7,961 nucleotides of DNA, from the NCBI GenBank assembly GCA_021850085.1, contig JAJZRZ010000073.1, positions 1 to 7,961 on the forward strand. Reading direction: 5' to 3'. This DNA is from Actinomycetes bacterium. Lineage in GTDB: Bacteria; Actinomycetota; Coriobacteriia; Anaerosomatales; Anaerosomataceae. Positions within the stretch are counted from its first letter, which is position 1. Each line of letters opens with the position of its first letter. The notes under the pieces were generated by a model. It was not told the DNA's origin. It was given only the letters and a program-made list of their open reading frames with translations, and ran no database searches. The translations under genes were made by a program, and so were the position numbers. Below are positions 1-5,063 of the stretch, piece by piece.

Positions 1-132
1 GGCTAACACGCATCGCTTGCCCGCCGCTTACCCCATCCTTCCATTCCGAGGGTCTAGCATATACGCAGACTGCAGGTGCGTGTCCGACACGAATGGGGGC
101 TCGGAAGAGTGGGCGGGGAATGCCGGAGACCT

Positions 133-327
133 GTGTTCGGCGAGGCGATCCAGAAGGCCATGGCGCAAAAGGGATGCGACCTCACGCTGGAGGAGTCACA
201 GCATTTCGCGCGAACGCTTCTCGACCTCATCAGCGCTGGAGTGATCGTGGCGGATTCGTCTGTGAAGCCCGATGTTGAGAACCCTGGTGATCCGCGTCCG
301 CCACGAGGCGTAGTCGACAACGGATGA
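133..327 (+). CDS. Small hypothetical protein, possible gene-cassette ORF
   Basis: I do not recognise this protein. The frame is open from about 58 to the TGA at 325-327. The GTG at 133 is chosen because a GGAG-like sequence (124-127) lies just upstream; the ATG at 160 or a GTG at 76 are alternatives. From 133 it would be 64 residues. The middle part (from about QKAMAQKGCDLTLEESQHF to LISAGVIVADSS) looks like a soluble, helical small domain, and the last 20 residues are proline- and glycine-rich and probably disordered. It ends only 10 bases before an integron attC-like fold (338-424), the spacing expected of a cassette gene. Codon choice is not decisive, and an overlapping antisense frame is also open, so the gene may not be real. 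Confidence 0.35.
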   Translation: MFGEAIQKAMAQKGCDLTLEESQHFARTLLDLISAGVIVADSSVKPDVENPGDPRPPRGVVDNG

Positions 328-337
328 ATTTCGAACG

Positions 338-424
338 GCCTAACGCCCAGTGCTTCAGCTGTGCGCCGAAGCCTACTCACCCAGCCTACGACTCTGACGC
401 GTCAGCTGGATGCACTTGTTTGCA
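338..424 (+). repeat. Integron attC-like site (degenerate at one end)
   Basis: The segment opens with GCCTAAC (338-344), a perfect match to the attC R'' consensus RYYYAAC. AGTGC (349-353) and CAGCTG (356-361) pair with CAGCTG (403-408) and GCACT (412-416). The right arm has one more base than the left (GAT against TT), like the extrahelical base of attC sites. GCG (363-365) can pair with CGC (398-400). GTT (418-420) pairs with AAC (342-344), but the following bases TGCA do not fit the R' consensus GTTRRRY. Total length, about 87 nt, is in the attC range. The order stop codon, 10 bases, attC-like fold also fits. The poor R' box means it may be a decayed site or a chance fold. No integron integrase gene is visible here. 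Confidence 0.4.
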
Positions 425-506
425 CCTCCCGCCTGCGTCTACGTGCAGAAACTGGGTTACGCTGGGCACGCCAGATAAGGCGACGGCGCACAGGCCAGGG
501 GGAGCC

Positions 507-1637
507 ATGACGGACGCACACGAGATTCACCTGTCATCGACGTCGAGCAGAACCGCCGAAGCGGACGACATTGTGCTGCGCACGGGGGAACACGTCCGAC
601 TAGTATTCCGACCTACCGTCGTCCAAAACTCCAACGACTTGGCTGCTTGTGTTCGTGGTGAGTTCAGATACCAGAAGAAGCTGAAGTCCGACGAGTGGGA
701 CGATTGCGAGACTCGCTCTCTTGCTGAGCTAACCGCCGGTGACGGAGGGTTCAAGCTTGAACTGCACTCAGGTGAAGTGCAGGAGCTTGTCGACGGCATC
801 CAGCGACTGCGAGCGGTGTATGCCGAGACCGGTATCCCGATGGGCTCTGAAGCCTACACTGTCGCAACTGGAGAACTGCGCGACTTGCTGAGGGCAGTCG
901 CGGCAAACGAGGACCCCGCCGCTCTGGCACAGCTCCTGGCGGACAGCGGGGCAGCAGGAGCGCTAGGAATCGCAGCACAAGTCTCATTGCTGGAGGAGCT
1001 GCTCTCGACTTGGCGGCAGAATCTCAGCAACGGCGACGAGCACTGGTGGCAGCTGCAGTTCGAAGAGCACGCATGGGTGCTGCCACAACTATTTGCGCAG
1101 CCGTTCGTCTTGATGGCAGGCCAGGCCTATCTGGGAGGCAAGTGCATCGACAACTCCGGCGGCAAGGTACTCGATATTGCGCTGCGCAACGCGCTCACCG
1201 ACAACATCGCGCTTGTGGAGATCAAGACGCCGCTCACGCCGCTGTTGGGATCGAAGACACGAGACGATGTCTGGGCATTCTCGTCCGACTTGTCCGGCAG
1301 CATCACCCAGTTGTTGAGCTACAAGGACACAGTCCAGAAGGATTACTTCAGCACGGTCACGCGTACACGCGCGGCCGGGGGCGATGAGTTCCAGGTATTC
1401 AACCCAAAGTGCGTCCTGCTGGTGGGCAACATCGAGGCACAGCTGAGTGGAAGCCCGCAGAAGCGCCGGTGTCTGGACCTTGCGAGGAACGACTTCCGCA
1501 GCGTGGAGATCCTCTCGTTCGACGAGATGATTCTGCGACTCGAGCTGCTGCTGCGGGTCCTGAAAGGTGAGGACTTGTCCAGAGGGGCCAACGAGCCCGG
1601 CGCCAGCGAGGCAGAAGGAGCGGAAATCCCCTTCTGA
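507..1637 (+). CDS. sduA: Shedu antiphage defence nuclease (SduA, DUF4263)
   Basis: A 376-residue protein of the Shedu immunity family, a single-gene antiphage system whose C-terminal domain is a PD-(D/E)XK-type nuclease. Residues about 20-120 match the N-terminal part often seen in the family: LRTGEHVRL, then FKLELHSGEVQELVDGI and YAETGIPMG. The nuclease region starts near FEEHAWVLPQLF (185-196). It shows the acidic residue D223 (VLDIAL), the E238-x-K240 motif (LVEIKTP) and Q268 before SYK. A KCVLLVGN strand (301-308) and a final LARNDFRSVEILSFDEMI segment are also typical. The ATG at 507 is preferred over the in-frame ATG at 324 because a purine-rich GGGGGAG lies just upstream and the extra 61 residues would read through the attC-like stretch. 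All visible catalytic residues are present, so it looks active. It is convergent with the regulatory operon and shares a terminator with it. Confidence 0.88.
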   Translation: MTDAHEIHLSSTSSRTAEADDIVLRTGEHVRLVFRPTVVQNSNDLAACVRGEFRYQKKLKSDEWDDCETRSLAELTAGDGGFKLELHSGEVQELVDGIQRLRAVYAETGIPMGSEAYTVATGELRDLLRAVAANEDPAALAQLLADSGAAGALGIAAQVSLLEELLSTWRQNLSNGDEHWWQLQFEEHAWVLPQLFAQPFVLMAGQAYLGGKCIDNSGGKVLDIALRNALTDNIALVEIKTPLTPLLGSKTRDDVWAFSSDLSGSITQLLSYKDTVQKDYFSTVTRTRAAGGDEFQVFNPKCVLLVGNIEAQLSGSPQKRRCLDLARNDFRSVEILSFDEMILRLELLLRVLKGEDLSRGANEPGASEAEGAEIPF

Positions 1638-1689
1638 TAGCAGGGGATGGTGCTAGCAAGGACTCTGCAGTCTGCATACAGGATGTGAC
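1638..1689. other. Short gap after sduA
   Basis: Non-coding. It contains GTCTGCATACAGG (1670-1682), which recurs with one change at 4127-4139. Otherwise nothing is evident before the terminator. Confidence 0.4.
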
Positions 1690-1721
1690 AAGAGACCCCG
1701 GCGTGCGTGCCGGGGTCTCTT
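1690..1721. terminator. Bidirectional hairpin terminator between convergent genes
   Basis: A perfect 13-bp stem (AAGAGACCCCGGC at 1690-1702 with GCCGGGGTCTCTT at 1709-1721) closes a 6-base loop GTGCGT. It lies 52 bases after the sduA stop and on the other strand 43 bases after the stop of the 1765-1983 gene, so it can end both transcripts. The U-tracts are short on both strands, but the stem is long and GC-rich. Confidence 0.8.
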
Positions 1722-1764
1722 CAGTAGTTGGCGTGCACGAGAGGATGGCGAGTTTCGGCGCCTT

Positions 1765-1983
1765 CTAGGCGCGGCCGGCGCGCGAGACTGCAGTCTCGTC
1801 CACGACCTCAAACGCTGGCATTCCGCCTTTGATCGCATCCGCGATCGCCTCAGCGGCGGCGCTCGCGCTCGGATACGATTCCTCAAGTGCGGTGGTGGCG
1901 AGACCACCGGGCATCACGATGCGCACACCGCCACCGTCCGCAGCAACGATTCGGTAGACGTCACGACTCGCGTACACGCTCAT
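1765..1983 (-). CDS. Small hypothetical protein (72 aa), last gene of regulatory operon
   Basis: Family not recognised. The ATG at 1983 overlaps the stop of the upstream gene by 4 bases (ATGA), and GGGAGG stands a few bases before it, so translational coupling is likely; a longer frame from 2037 has no such support. The protein starts MSVYASRDVYRIVAADGGGVRIVMPGG in overlapping pieces of beta-strand character, followed by an alanine-rich helix (SYPSASAAAEAIADAIKGG). The pattern, a short antiparallel sheet followed by a helix, resembles small beta-beta-alpha proteins, but no catalytic or metal site is visible. It is soluble, with no membrane segment or signal peptide. A perfect 16-bp palindrome (1783-1798) lies in its last codons, and the shared terminator follows. 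Its place as the last gene of the operon suggests an accessory role. Confidence 0.68.
   Translation of the reverse strand: MSVYASRDVYRIVAADGGGVRIVMPGGLATTALEESYPSASAAAEAIADAIKGGMPAFEVVDETAVSRAGRA
1783..1798. repeat. 16-bp perfect palindrome CGAGACTGCAGTCTCG
   Basis: CGAGACTG at 1783-1790 is followed directly by its reverse complement CAGTCTCG at 1791-1798. It sits in the 3' end of the small 1765-1983 gene. The inner nine bases CTGCAGTCT recur at 1665-1673 on the other side of the terminator. It could bind a dimeric regulator or be incidental. Confidence 0.6.
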
Positions 1984-2492
1984 CGCCCCTCCCGCTTCTT
2001 CTTGATGGCGGGTAGCGCATCCGGCAGCACGACCCACGGGCTCTTGTGAGCCGCGGGATCGAGCTTCCTCGAGTACGGCACGACTCCCTTGTACATGTCG
2101 GCCCGTAGGGTCTTGGCAGGCATCCCGACGACTGCCGCTGCTTCGTCGGCGAGCATCAGCTCTGACAGGAACATGCCGACCAGGCGGTCAGCCTCTTCCG
2201 GTCCGAACAGTTCGGCCAAAGCCTCACGCGCCGTCTGCGGCCGGCCGGGTATTGGCTCACGCACGACCACCCAGCGGGCTTGGCCGTGTGGCTTGACCGA
2301 CTCCGACAAGAGCCTCGCGTACTTCGTGTCGCCTTGCGACAGTCGGTACTCGAGCACGCTGAGTGACATGCCGAGCTCAGCGGCCGCCTCGCGCTTCGTC
2401 ATGAGATCTTCCAGGAACATCTGCGTGAGGCGATCGGCCTCTTCAGTGCCTACTCGAGCGACCAGCTCGGCGTGCGCGGTCTTCTTGGTCAT
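1980..2492 (-). CDS. Tandem-duplicated excisionase-like HTH protein (170 aa)
   Basis: The protein is two copies of one unit about 70 residues long, offset by about 82 residues. Shared marks are GTEEADRL (15-22) with GPEEADRL (97-104), MFLEDLM (25-31) with MFLSELM (107-113), EAAAELGM (35-42) with EAAAVVGM (117-124), and RWVVV (73-77) with PWVVL (152-156). Each unit has a leading helix, then a segment (REAAAELGMSLSVLEYRL or its counterpart) that reads like the winged HTH of excisionase/MerR-type DNA-binding proteins, ending in a WVV strand. The likely role is DNA binding at paired sites; this is inference. The ATG shares one base with the upstream stop (TGATG), and GGAGGG lies 8 bases before it, so the start is firm. 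The basic tail IKKKREGR would suit DNA contact. I do not know a named family for the duplicated form. Confidence 0.75.
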   Translation of the reverse strand: MTKKTAHAELVARVGTEEADRLTQMFLEDLMTKREAAAELGMSLSVLEYRLSQGDTKYARLLSESVKPHGQARWVVVREPIPGRPQTAREALAELFGPEEADRLVGMFLSELMLADEAAAVVGMPAKTLRADMYKGVVPYSRKLDPAAHKSPWVVLPDALPAIKKKREGR

Positions 2493-2722
2493 CAGCTGCG
2501 TCCCTCCTCACTGACCTCCTCTCGTGTACCGAGGAGGAATCTCTCCACGAAATCGAGCCCCTTGGTTACGTTCTCTTCCATCCTGAGGCTCAGCGCTTGC
2601 TCCAGAGCGTTGCCCTGGTCCGTCCAGTCGGTCAGCCTGTCGCACTTCTCTTCCATCGCCAGACGGATCGTGGCAAACGCGCGAATCACGTCGCGCTTCT
2701 TGACGTCCTTGAACTCTCTCAC
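2492..2722 (-). CDS. Small hypothetical protein (76 aa), helical
   Basis: Family not recognised. The GTG start is well supported: AGGAGGA sits 7 bases upstream on the minus strand, one of the best ribosome-binding sites in the window. The protein is strongly charged and almost entirely helical in appearance: MREFKDVKKRDVIRAFATI, then a heptad-like run with EEKCDRLTDW and LEQALSLRMEENV. One cysteine (C27) is present; there is no membrane segment. It ends in an acidic tail (EEVSEEGRS). Its stop overlaps the start of the duplicated HTH gene by one base, so the two are probably made together and may form a complex. There is a 54-base gap to the upstream gene, the widest inside the operon. Confidence 0.72.
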   Translation of the reverse strand: MREFKDVKKRDVIRAFATIRLAMEEKCDRLTDWTDQGNALEQALSLRMEENVTKGLDFVERFLLGTREEVSEEGRS

Positions 2723-2776
2723 GCGCCGATCCTCCTCTTAGTGTACCGCGTGACTGATGGCAATGCATGCCGAGGC

Positions 2777-3292
2777 TTAGTGATCTGGCACCTTCCAGGC
2801 ATCAGCGAGGTACCGGATGAGGTTCTCCACAGGCATTTCGCCGGTGACGGTTGAACTTGATGTCTTGTCTGACGTACCGGGTGAAGTGGGCTTCACCCTT
2901 GCCGTGCTTGCATGGGTGAAGCCCACTTCACCCATGTCTTGCAGTGCGCTGCAGCCGTCCACCGCGCCCTGTGGAGAACTCCGCCGCGGTTGATAGAGCA
3001 GGGGCAGCGCCTCGATTGCAGCGACATTGATGACGAAACGGTTTGAGAATCCCCGGTGCTTCTTCGTCTGCGGGTCGGTGAACCGTCCGCCCTTGGCCAC
3101 GATCTGCAGCAGATCGGCTTCGATGAGGGCGTTGACGTTGTTGATCGCGGAGCGGCGTGAGCAGCCAAGCTTGCCTGCAAGCTCGTCGTACGACGGCCAG
3201 CAGTAGCCGTCGTCACTGGCCCGGTCGGCGAGAATCAGGAGTGTGAGTTTCAGATGGGGTTTGCCGCCGTAGCGCTTGATGACCGCGCTCAT
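2777..3292 (-). CDS. HTH_36-type replication-initiator-like protein (171 aa)
   Basis: The N-terminal half matches the helix-turn-helix type found in phage and plasmid replication initiators and regulators: KLTLLILADRASDDGY (15-30), then PSYDELAGKLGCSRRSAINN (33-52) with the recognition helix, then ALIEADLLQI (55-64) and a wing that reads GFSNRFVINV (81-90). Residues 100-150 form a linker rich in Ser, Pro, Gly and Thr. A short C-terminal helix (ENLIRYLADAWKV) could be a partner-binding tail. The linker codons carry a perfect 20-bp inverted repeat (2879-2898 and 2914-2933). Lambda O has this plan: N-terminal DNA binding, origin repeats in the linker codons, C-terminal helicase-loader contact. 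The ATG at 3292 is chosen because the residues before it would overlap the upstream gene and do not resemble the fold. Initiator function is inferred; a plain transcription regulator is possible. Confidence 0.7.
   Translation of the reverse strand: MSAVIKRYGGKPHLKLTLLILADRASDDGYCWPSYDELAGKLGCSRRSAINNVNALIEADLLQIVAKGGRFTDPQTKKHRGFSNRFVINVAAIEALPLLYQPRRSSPQGAVDGCSALQDMGEVGFTHASTARVKPTSPGTSDKTSSSTVTGEMPVENLIRYLADAWKVPDH
2879..2933. repeat. Perfect 20-bp inverted repeat, candidate origin or operator
   Basis: GGGTGAAGTGGGCTTCACCC (2879-2898) is repeated inverted and without mismatch at 2914-2933, with a 15-base spacer. Each arm is itself nearly palindromic (GGGTGAAG, four bases, CTTCACCC), giving four GGGTGAAG-type half-sites. 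The repeat lies in codons 120-138 of the HTH_36-type gene, encoding the linker with VGFTH and VKPTSP. Four half-sites in two dyads suit binding of initiator dimers. It could also form a cruciform or an mRNA hairpin. Confidence 0.85.
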
Positions 3293-3311
3293 GACCGAAA
3301 TGCTCAACGGA

Positions 3312-3671
3312 CTAGGTCGGGTCGCCCGGGGAGTGTTCCGGCGGGATGTGCGAGATGGCCGCTTGCGTGACACGGAGACGTCCCCCGACGCGATACGTCG
3401 CAATCTCCCCCGAATGGATCTTCCTGCGCAGCCACTCGCGCGTGCAGTGAATCACCTTGCAGGCCTCATCAATCGTGAGGCCGTTCTCGTCGAGCTGCGC
3501 CGGTCCGGTGCTGGACGCCTCACCCTCGAGCTCGCCTGCTCGCTCGAGTGACGTCTCCTGCCCACCGTCGCTACATGTGTCGGATCCGCAATTGCCTGAG
3601 ATCGTGTCTCCCCCCTCTGGTCGAGAACCGCAACTGGCGCAGGCCTTGCCGGTAAGTTCCTCGTTAGACAT
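3312..3671 (-). CDS. Excisionase-like HTH protein with N-terminal cysteine cluster (119 aa)
   Basis: The C-terminal part (residues about 64-110: GLTIDEACKVIHCTREWL, then KIHSGEIATYRVGGRLRV) is an HTH_17-type excisionase/MerR-like domain, with the helix, turn, recognition helix and wing in order. Before it come about 60 residues of low complexity that include C11-x2-C14 and C28-x4-C33 (CASCG and CGSDTC), a possible zinc site. That N-terminal extension is unusual for a protein of this type, which is commonly about 60-80 residues. The ATG at 3671 overlaps the stop of the preceding gene (8 bases shared); a GTG two codons earlier is also possible. There is no clear Shine-Dalgarno, so coupling to the upstream gene is likely. 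Its job may be excision control or a second regulator. Confidence 0.75.
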   Translation of the reverse strand: MSNEELTGKACASCGSRPEGGDTISGNCGSDTCSDGGQETSLERAGELEGEASSTGPAQLDENGLTIDEACKVIHCTREWLRRKIHSGEIATYRVGGRLRVTQAAISHIPPEHSPGDPT

Positions 3672-3873
3672 CGGCACTGTCGCATTCGGCAGAGCGGTCC
3701 ATCATCTGCTCTAAGGCAGCGCGAGGAGTCCGCAGCTGACGCCCGAGACGAATGGTCGGAACATCGCCTGTGCGGGCGAGTTCGTAGACCGTGTTTCTAC
3801 TCAGTTGGAGCACAATGCACACTTCCTCCATGGTTAGGAGTTCACCGTATCCGGCGAGGCTACGGCCGCTCAT
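3664..3873 (-). CDS. Excisionase-like HTH protein (69 aa)
   Basis: A compact one-domain protein: ELLTMEEVCIVLQLSRNTVY (11-30) gives the helix-turn-helix, and ARTGDVPTIRLGRQLRTPRA (33-52) the wing, followed by a helix ending in MMDR. This is the HTH_17 pattern of recombination directionality factors and small MerR-like regulators. It would bind DNA near att or in the divergent control region and favour excision by the integrase at 5060-6355; that role is inferred from the fold and neighbours. The ATG at 3873 lies inside the end of the XRE gene (14 bases overlap), with GAGGAAG upstream as ribosome-binding site. The frame continues open up to 4002, but those codons run out of frame over the XRE gene and are not protein-like. 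Confidence 0.8.
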   Translation of the reverse strand: MSGRSLAGYGELLTMEEVCIVLQLSRNTVYELARTGDVPTIRLGRQLRTPRAALEQMMDRSAECDSADV

Positions 3874-4075
3874 CGATGTCGACTTCCTCGAGCAACTCCT
3901 CTGCGTCGCCCGTAAACCCGAGAGCGGCTGCGAGCTTCTCGAGCTGCGACTGGTACGGTCGCCCGATGTAGCAGCTTTCGATCTGCCCCACCGTCGCCGC
4001 ATGCATGAGAGCGATGCGAGCCAAAGCCGACCGGCTAAGCCCCTGGTCTTCCCGGAGCCTCTGAATCCTGAGCAT
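3860..4075 (-). CDS. XRE/Cro-family transcriptional regulator (71 aa)
   Basis: The sequence MLRIQRLREDQGLSRSALAR begins the five-helix HTH_3 fold. The HTH is about residues 14-36 (SRSALARIALMHAATVGQIE), followed by YQSQLEKLAAALGF, the fourth and fifth helices typical of the family. The tail is acidic (EELLEEVDIDE). It is first in the operon and divergent from the zinc-finger/integrase unit, the usual place for a lysogeny-type repressor. Its probable operator is the 4079-4163 region, where there is an imperfect dyad and repeated TTGTCC. The ATG at 4075 has AAGG 7 bases upstream; a TTG codon precedes it. The recognition helix (HAATVGQIE) is somewhat atypical but the spacing is right. No peptidase or metal-binding domain is attached. 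Confidence 0.82.
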   Translation of the reverse strand: MLRIQRLREDQGLSRSALARIALMHAATVGQIESCYIGRPYQSQLEKLAAALGFTGDAEELLEEVDIDERP

Positions 4076-4078
4076 CAA

Positions 4079-4163
4079 TCCGCCTTTCTCTTGCAGGCAT
4101 TGTCCTATGCGAAGTATGTTGTCCGTGTCTGCATATAGGTAGACGGCTATGGAGGACAGAACT
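4079..4163. promoter_or_regulatory. Divergent control region between regulator and integrase operons
   Basis: This 85-base gap must hold promoters for both directions. TTGTCC occurs at 4100-4105 and again at 4119-4124. GCATTGTCCTATGC (4097-4110) is an imperfect dyad suited to an XRE dimer. On the plus strand, TTGCAG (4091-4096) and TATGTT (4115-4120) are 18 bases apart and could be a weak promoter, which would put the repeats over the RNA polymerase site. A minus-strand promoter is not clear. Confidence 0.4.
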
Positions 4164-5063
4164 GTGACATCGCGAATCAGCTCGGTATCACCCGCCGCCC
4201 TCGTGGACTTCCAGTGGTGGCGAATGGCAGAAGGCCGATGGATCGGCCCTAAGAACCAGCGTCTACTGGCGGGCCACCCCGCGGATGATGGCTATCAGCC
4301 CCTGAAAAGCGAACCGGCGCTGTTTCGGAGATTCGCGGATCAACGAGACACCGAAGGTGCTTTCGCGGAGTTTGCGGCCAGGTACGGCGATCTCGATGGC
4401 GGCGGGGCGGTGGTTGTGGGTGACCACATCGCGACTGCCGAGGAGATGGCGAGCAATGACCCGTTTCTCGTGTACTCGGAGGGGCGCAGTCTCCAGATCT
4501 GGCGGGGGCACCGTCAGATGCTCGCCTTCGCGGTTCGACTGTGGGACGCGATCAACGAAGGAAAGGCTGATGAGTTGATAGGTACGGACTTGCTCGTGAA
4601 ACCGTACGACTCCCTTGTCGAGCCGGGTAAGCCCGCACCCAAGTACATGGTCTGGACACGCACCGCATCCGCGCAGCACGACCTCGGATTGACCACTCCG
4701 AAGACGTTCGACGAGCAGTTCGAGCCGGCCACGCCGCTCATGAAGGCCAGCCTTCCGGAAATGGCGGCTCGGGCCGCTCTCGCCAATCTCATATCGGAGA
4801 TGTGCGCGACCGTGCGCGTGGTGATGCGAGTAACGAGCGCGCAGCCCGATGGTCTCCGGCTCACGTTCGAAGTTCGGTCGCTCATCGCGGCTATGTGGCT
4901 GCAGTTCGCGCTCGCGGTCGACGGGCAGCGAGAGTATCGCCCCTGTCCGGTCTGTGGGGACTGGTGGGATGCGACCGAGGCCCGGTCTGATCGGAAGACC
5001 TGCAGCGACCGATGTCGGAAACGAATGCATCGCCAAACCGTGTCTGGAGGCACCGCGGTATGA
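4164..5063 (+). CDS. Hypothetical protein with C-terminal zinc finger, cotranscribed with integrase
   Basis: A 299-residue protein whose last 40 residues carry a treble-clef-like zinc finger: C261-x2-C264 (CPVCGDWW) and C280-x3-C284 (KTCSDRCRKRMHRQ), a layout close to CGNR-type fingers but without the CGNR motif. The N-terminal part (DFQWWRMAEGRWIGP, then YQPLKSEPALFRRFADQ and FAARYGDL) resembles a poorly characterised phage- and island-associated family, by memory only. A helical middle precedes the finger. The GTG at 4164 is preferred over the ATG at 4149 because GGAGGA (4151-4156) is 7 bases before it, whereas the ATG has no good site. The stop overlaps the integrase start by 4 bases (ATGA), so the two are coupled. 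It may bind DNA and assist or regulate recombination; function is unknown. Confidence 0.75.
   Translation: MTSRISSVSPAALVDFQWWRMAEGRWIGPKNQRLLAGHPADDGYQPLKSEPALFRRFADQRDTEGAFAEFAARYGDLDGGGAVVVGDHIATAEEMASNDPFLVYSEGRSLQIWRGHRQMLAFAVRLWDAINEGKADELIGTDLLVKPYDSLVEPGKPAPKYMVWTRTASAQHDLGLTTPKTFDEQFEPATPLMKASLPEMAARAALANLISEMCATVRVVMRVTSAQPDGLRLTFEVRSLIAAMWLQFALAVDGQREYRPCPVCGDWWDATEARSDRKTCSDRCRKRMHRQTVSGGTAV
5046..5050 (+). promoter_or_regulatory. Ribosome-binding site that fixes the integrase start
   Basis: GGAGG lies 9 bases before the ATG at 5060, inside the last codons of the zinc-finger gene. The in-frame ATG at 5012 has no comparable site and would add 16 residues that overlap the zinc finger coding region, so 5060 is the better start. 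Confidence 0.75.

Noticed and set aside
1..85. Second attC-like site at the left edge (GGCTAAC start, ACACGCA pairing with TGCGTGT at 77-83)
   Set aside because: The R'' box has a mismatch, there is no GTT-type R' box, and the pairing is limited to seven bases over a large loop.
324..506. 61-residue N-terminal extension of the Shedu frame from the ATG at 324
   Set aside because: It reads through the attC-like fold, has a composition unlike the family and no good ribosome-binding site; the ATG at 507 is better placed.
2723..2776. Internal promoter with TACACT before the 2492-2722 gene
   Set aside because: A -10-like TACACT is present on the minus strand, but no -35 match is found at 16-18 bases.
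2879..2933. CRISPR array or transcription terminator as explanation of the inverted repeat
   Set aside because: There is only one inverted pair and no regularly spaced direct repeats; it lies within a coding region and has no T-run after either arm.
4263..5036. Long open frame (257 aa) on the minus strand
   Set aside because: Antisense to the zinc-finger gene, with low-complexity Arg-rich composition and no recognisable domain; a shadow of high-GC coding sequence.
5012..5059. Earlier in-frame ATG for the integrase
   Set aside because: It lies within the zinc finger coding region without a ribosome-binding site, while GGAGG stands 9 bases before the ATG at 5060 with an ATGA overlap.
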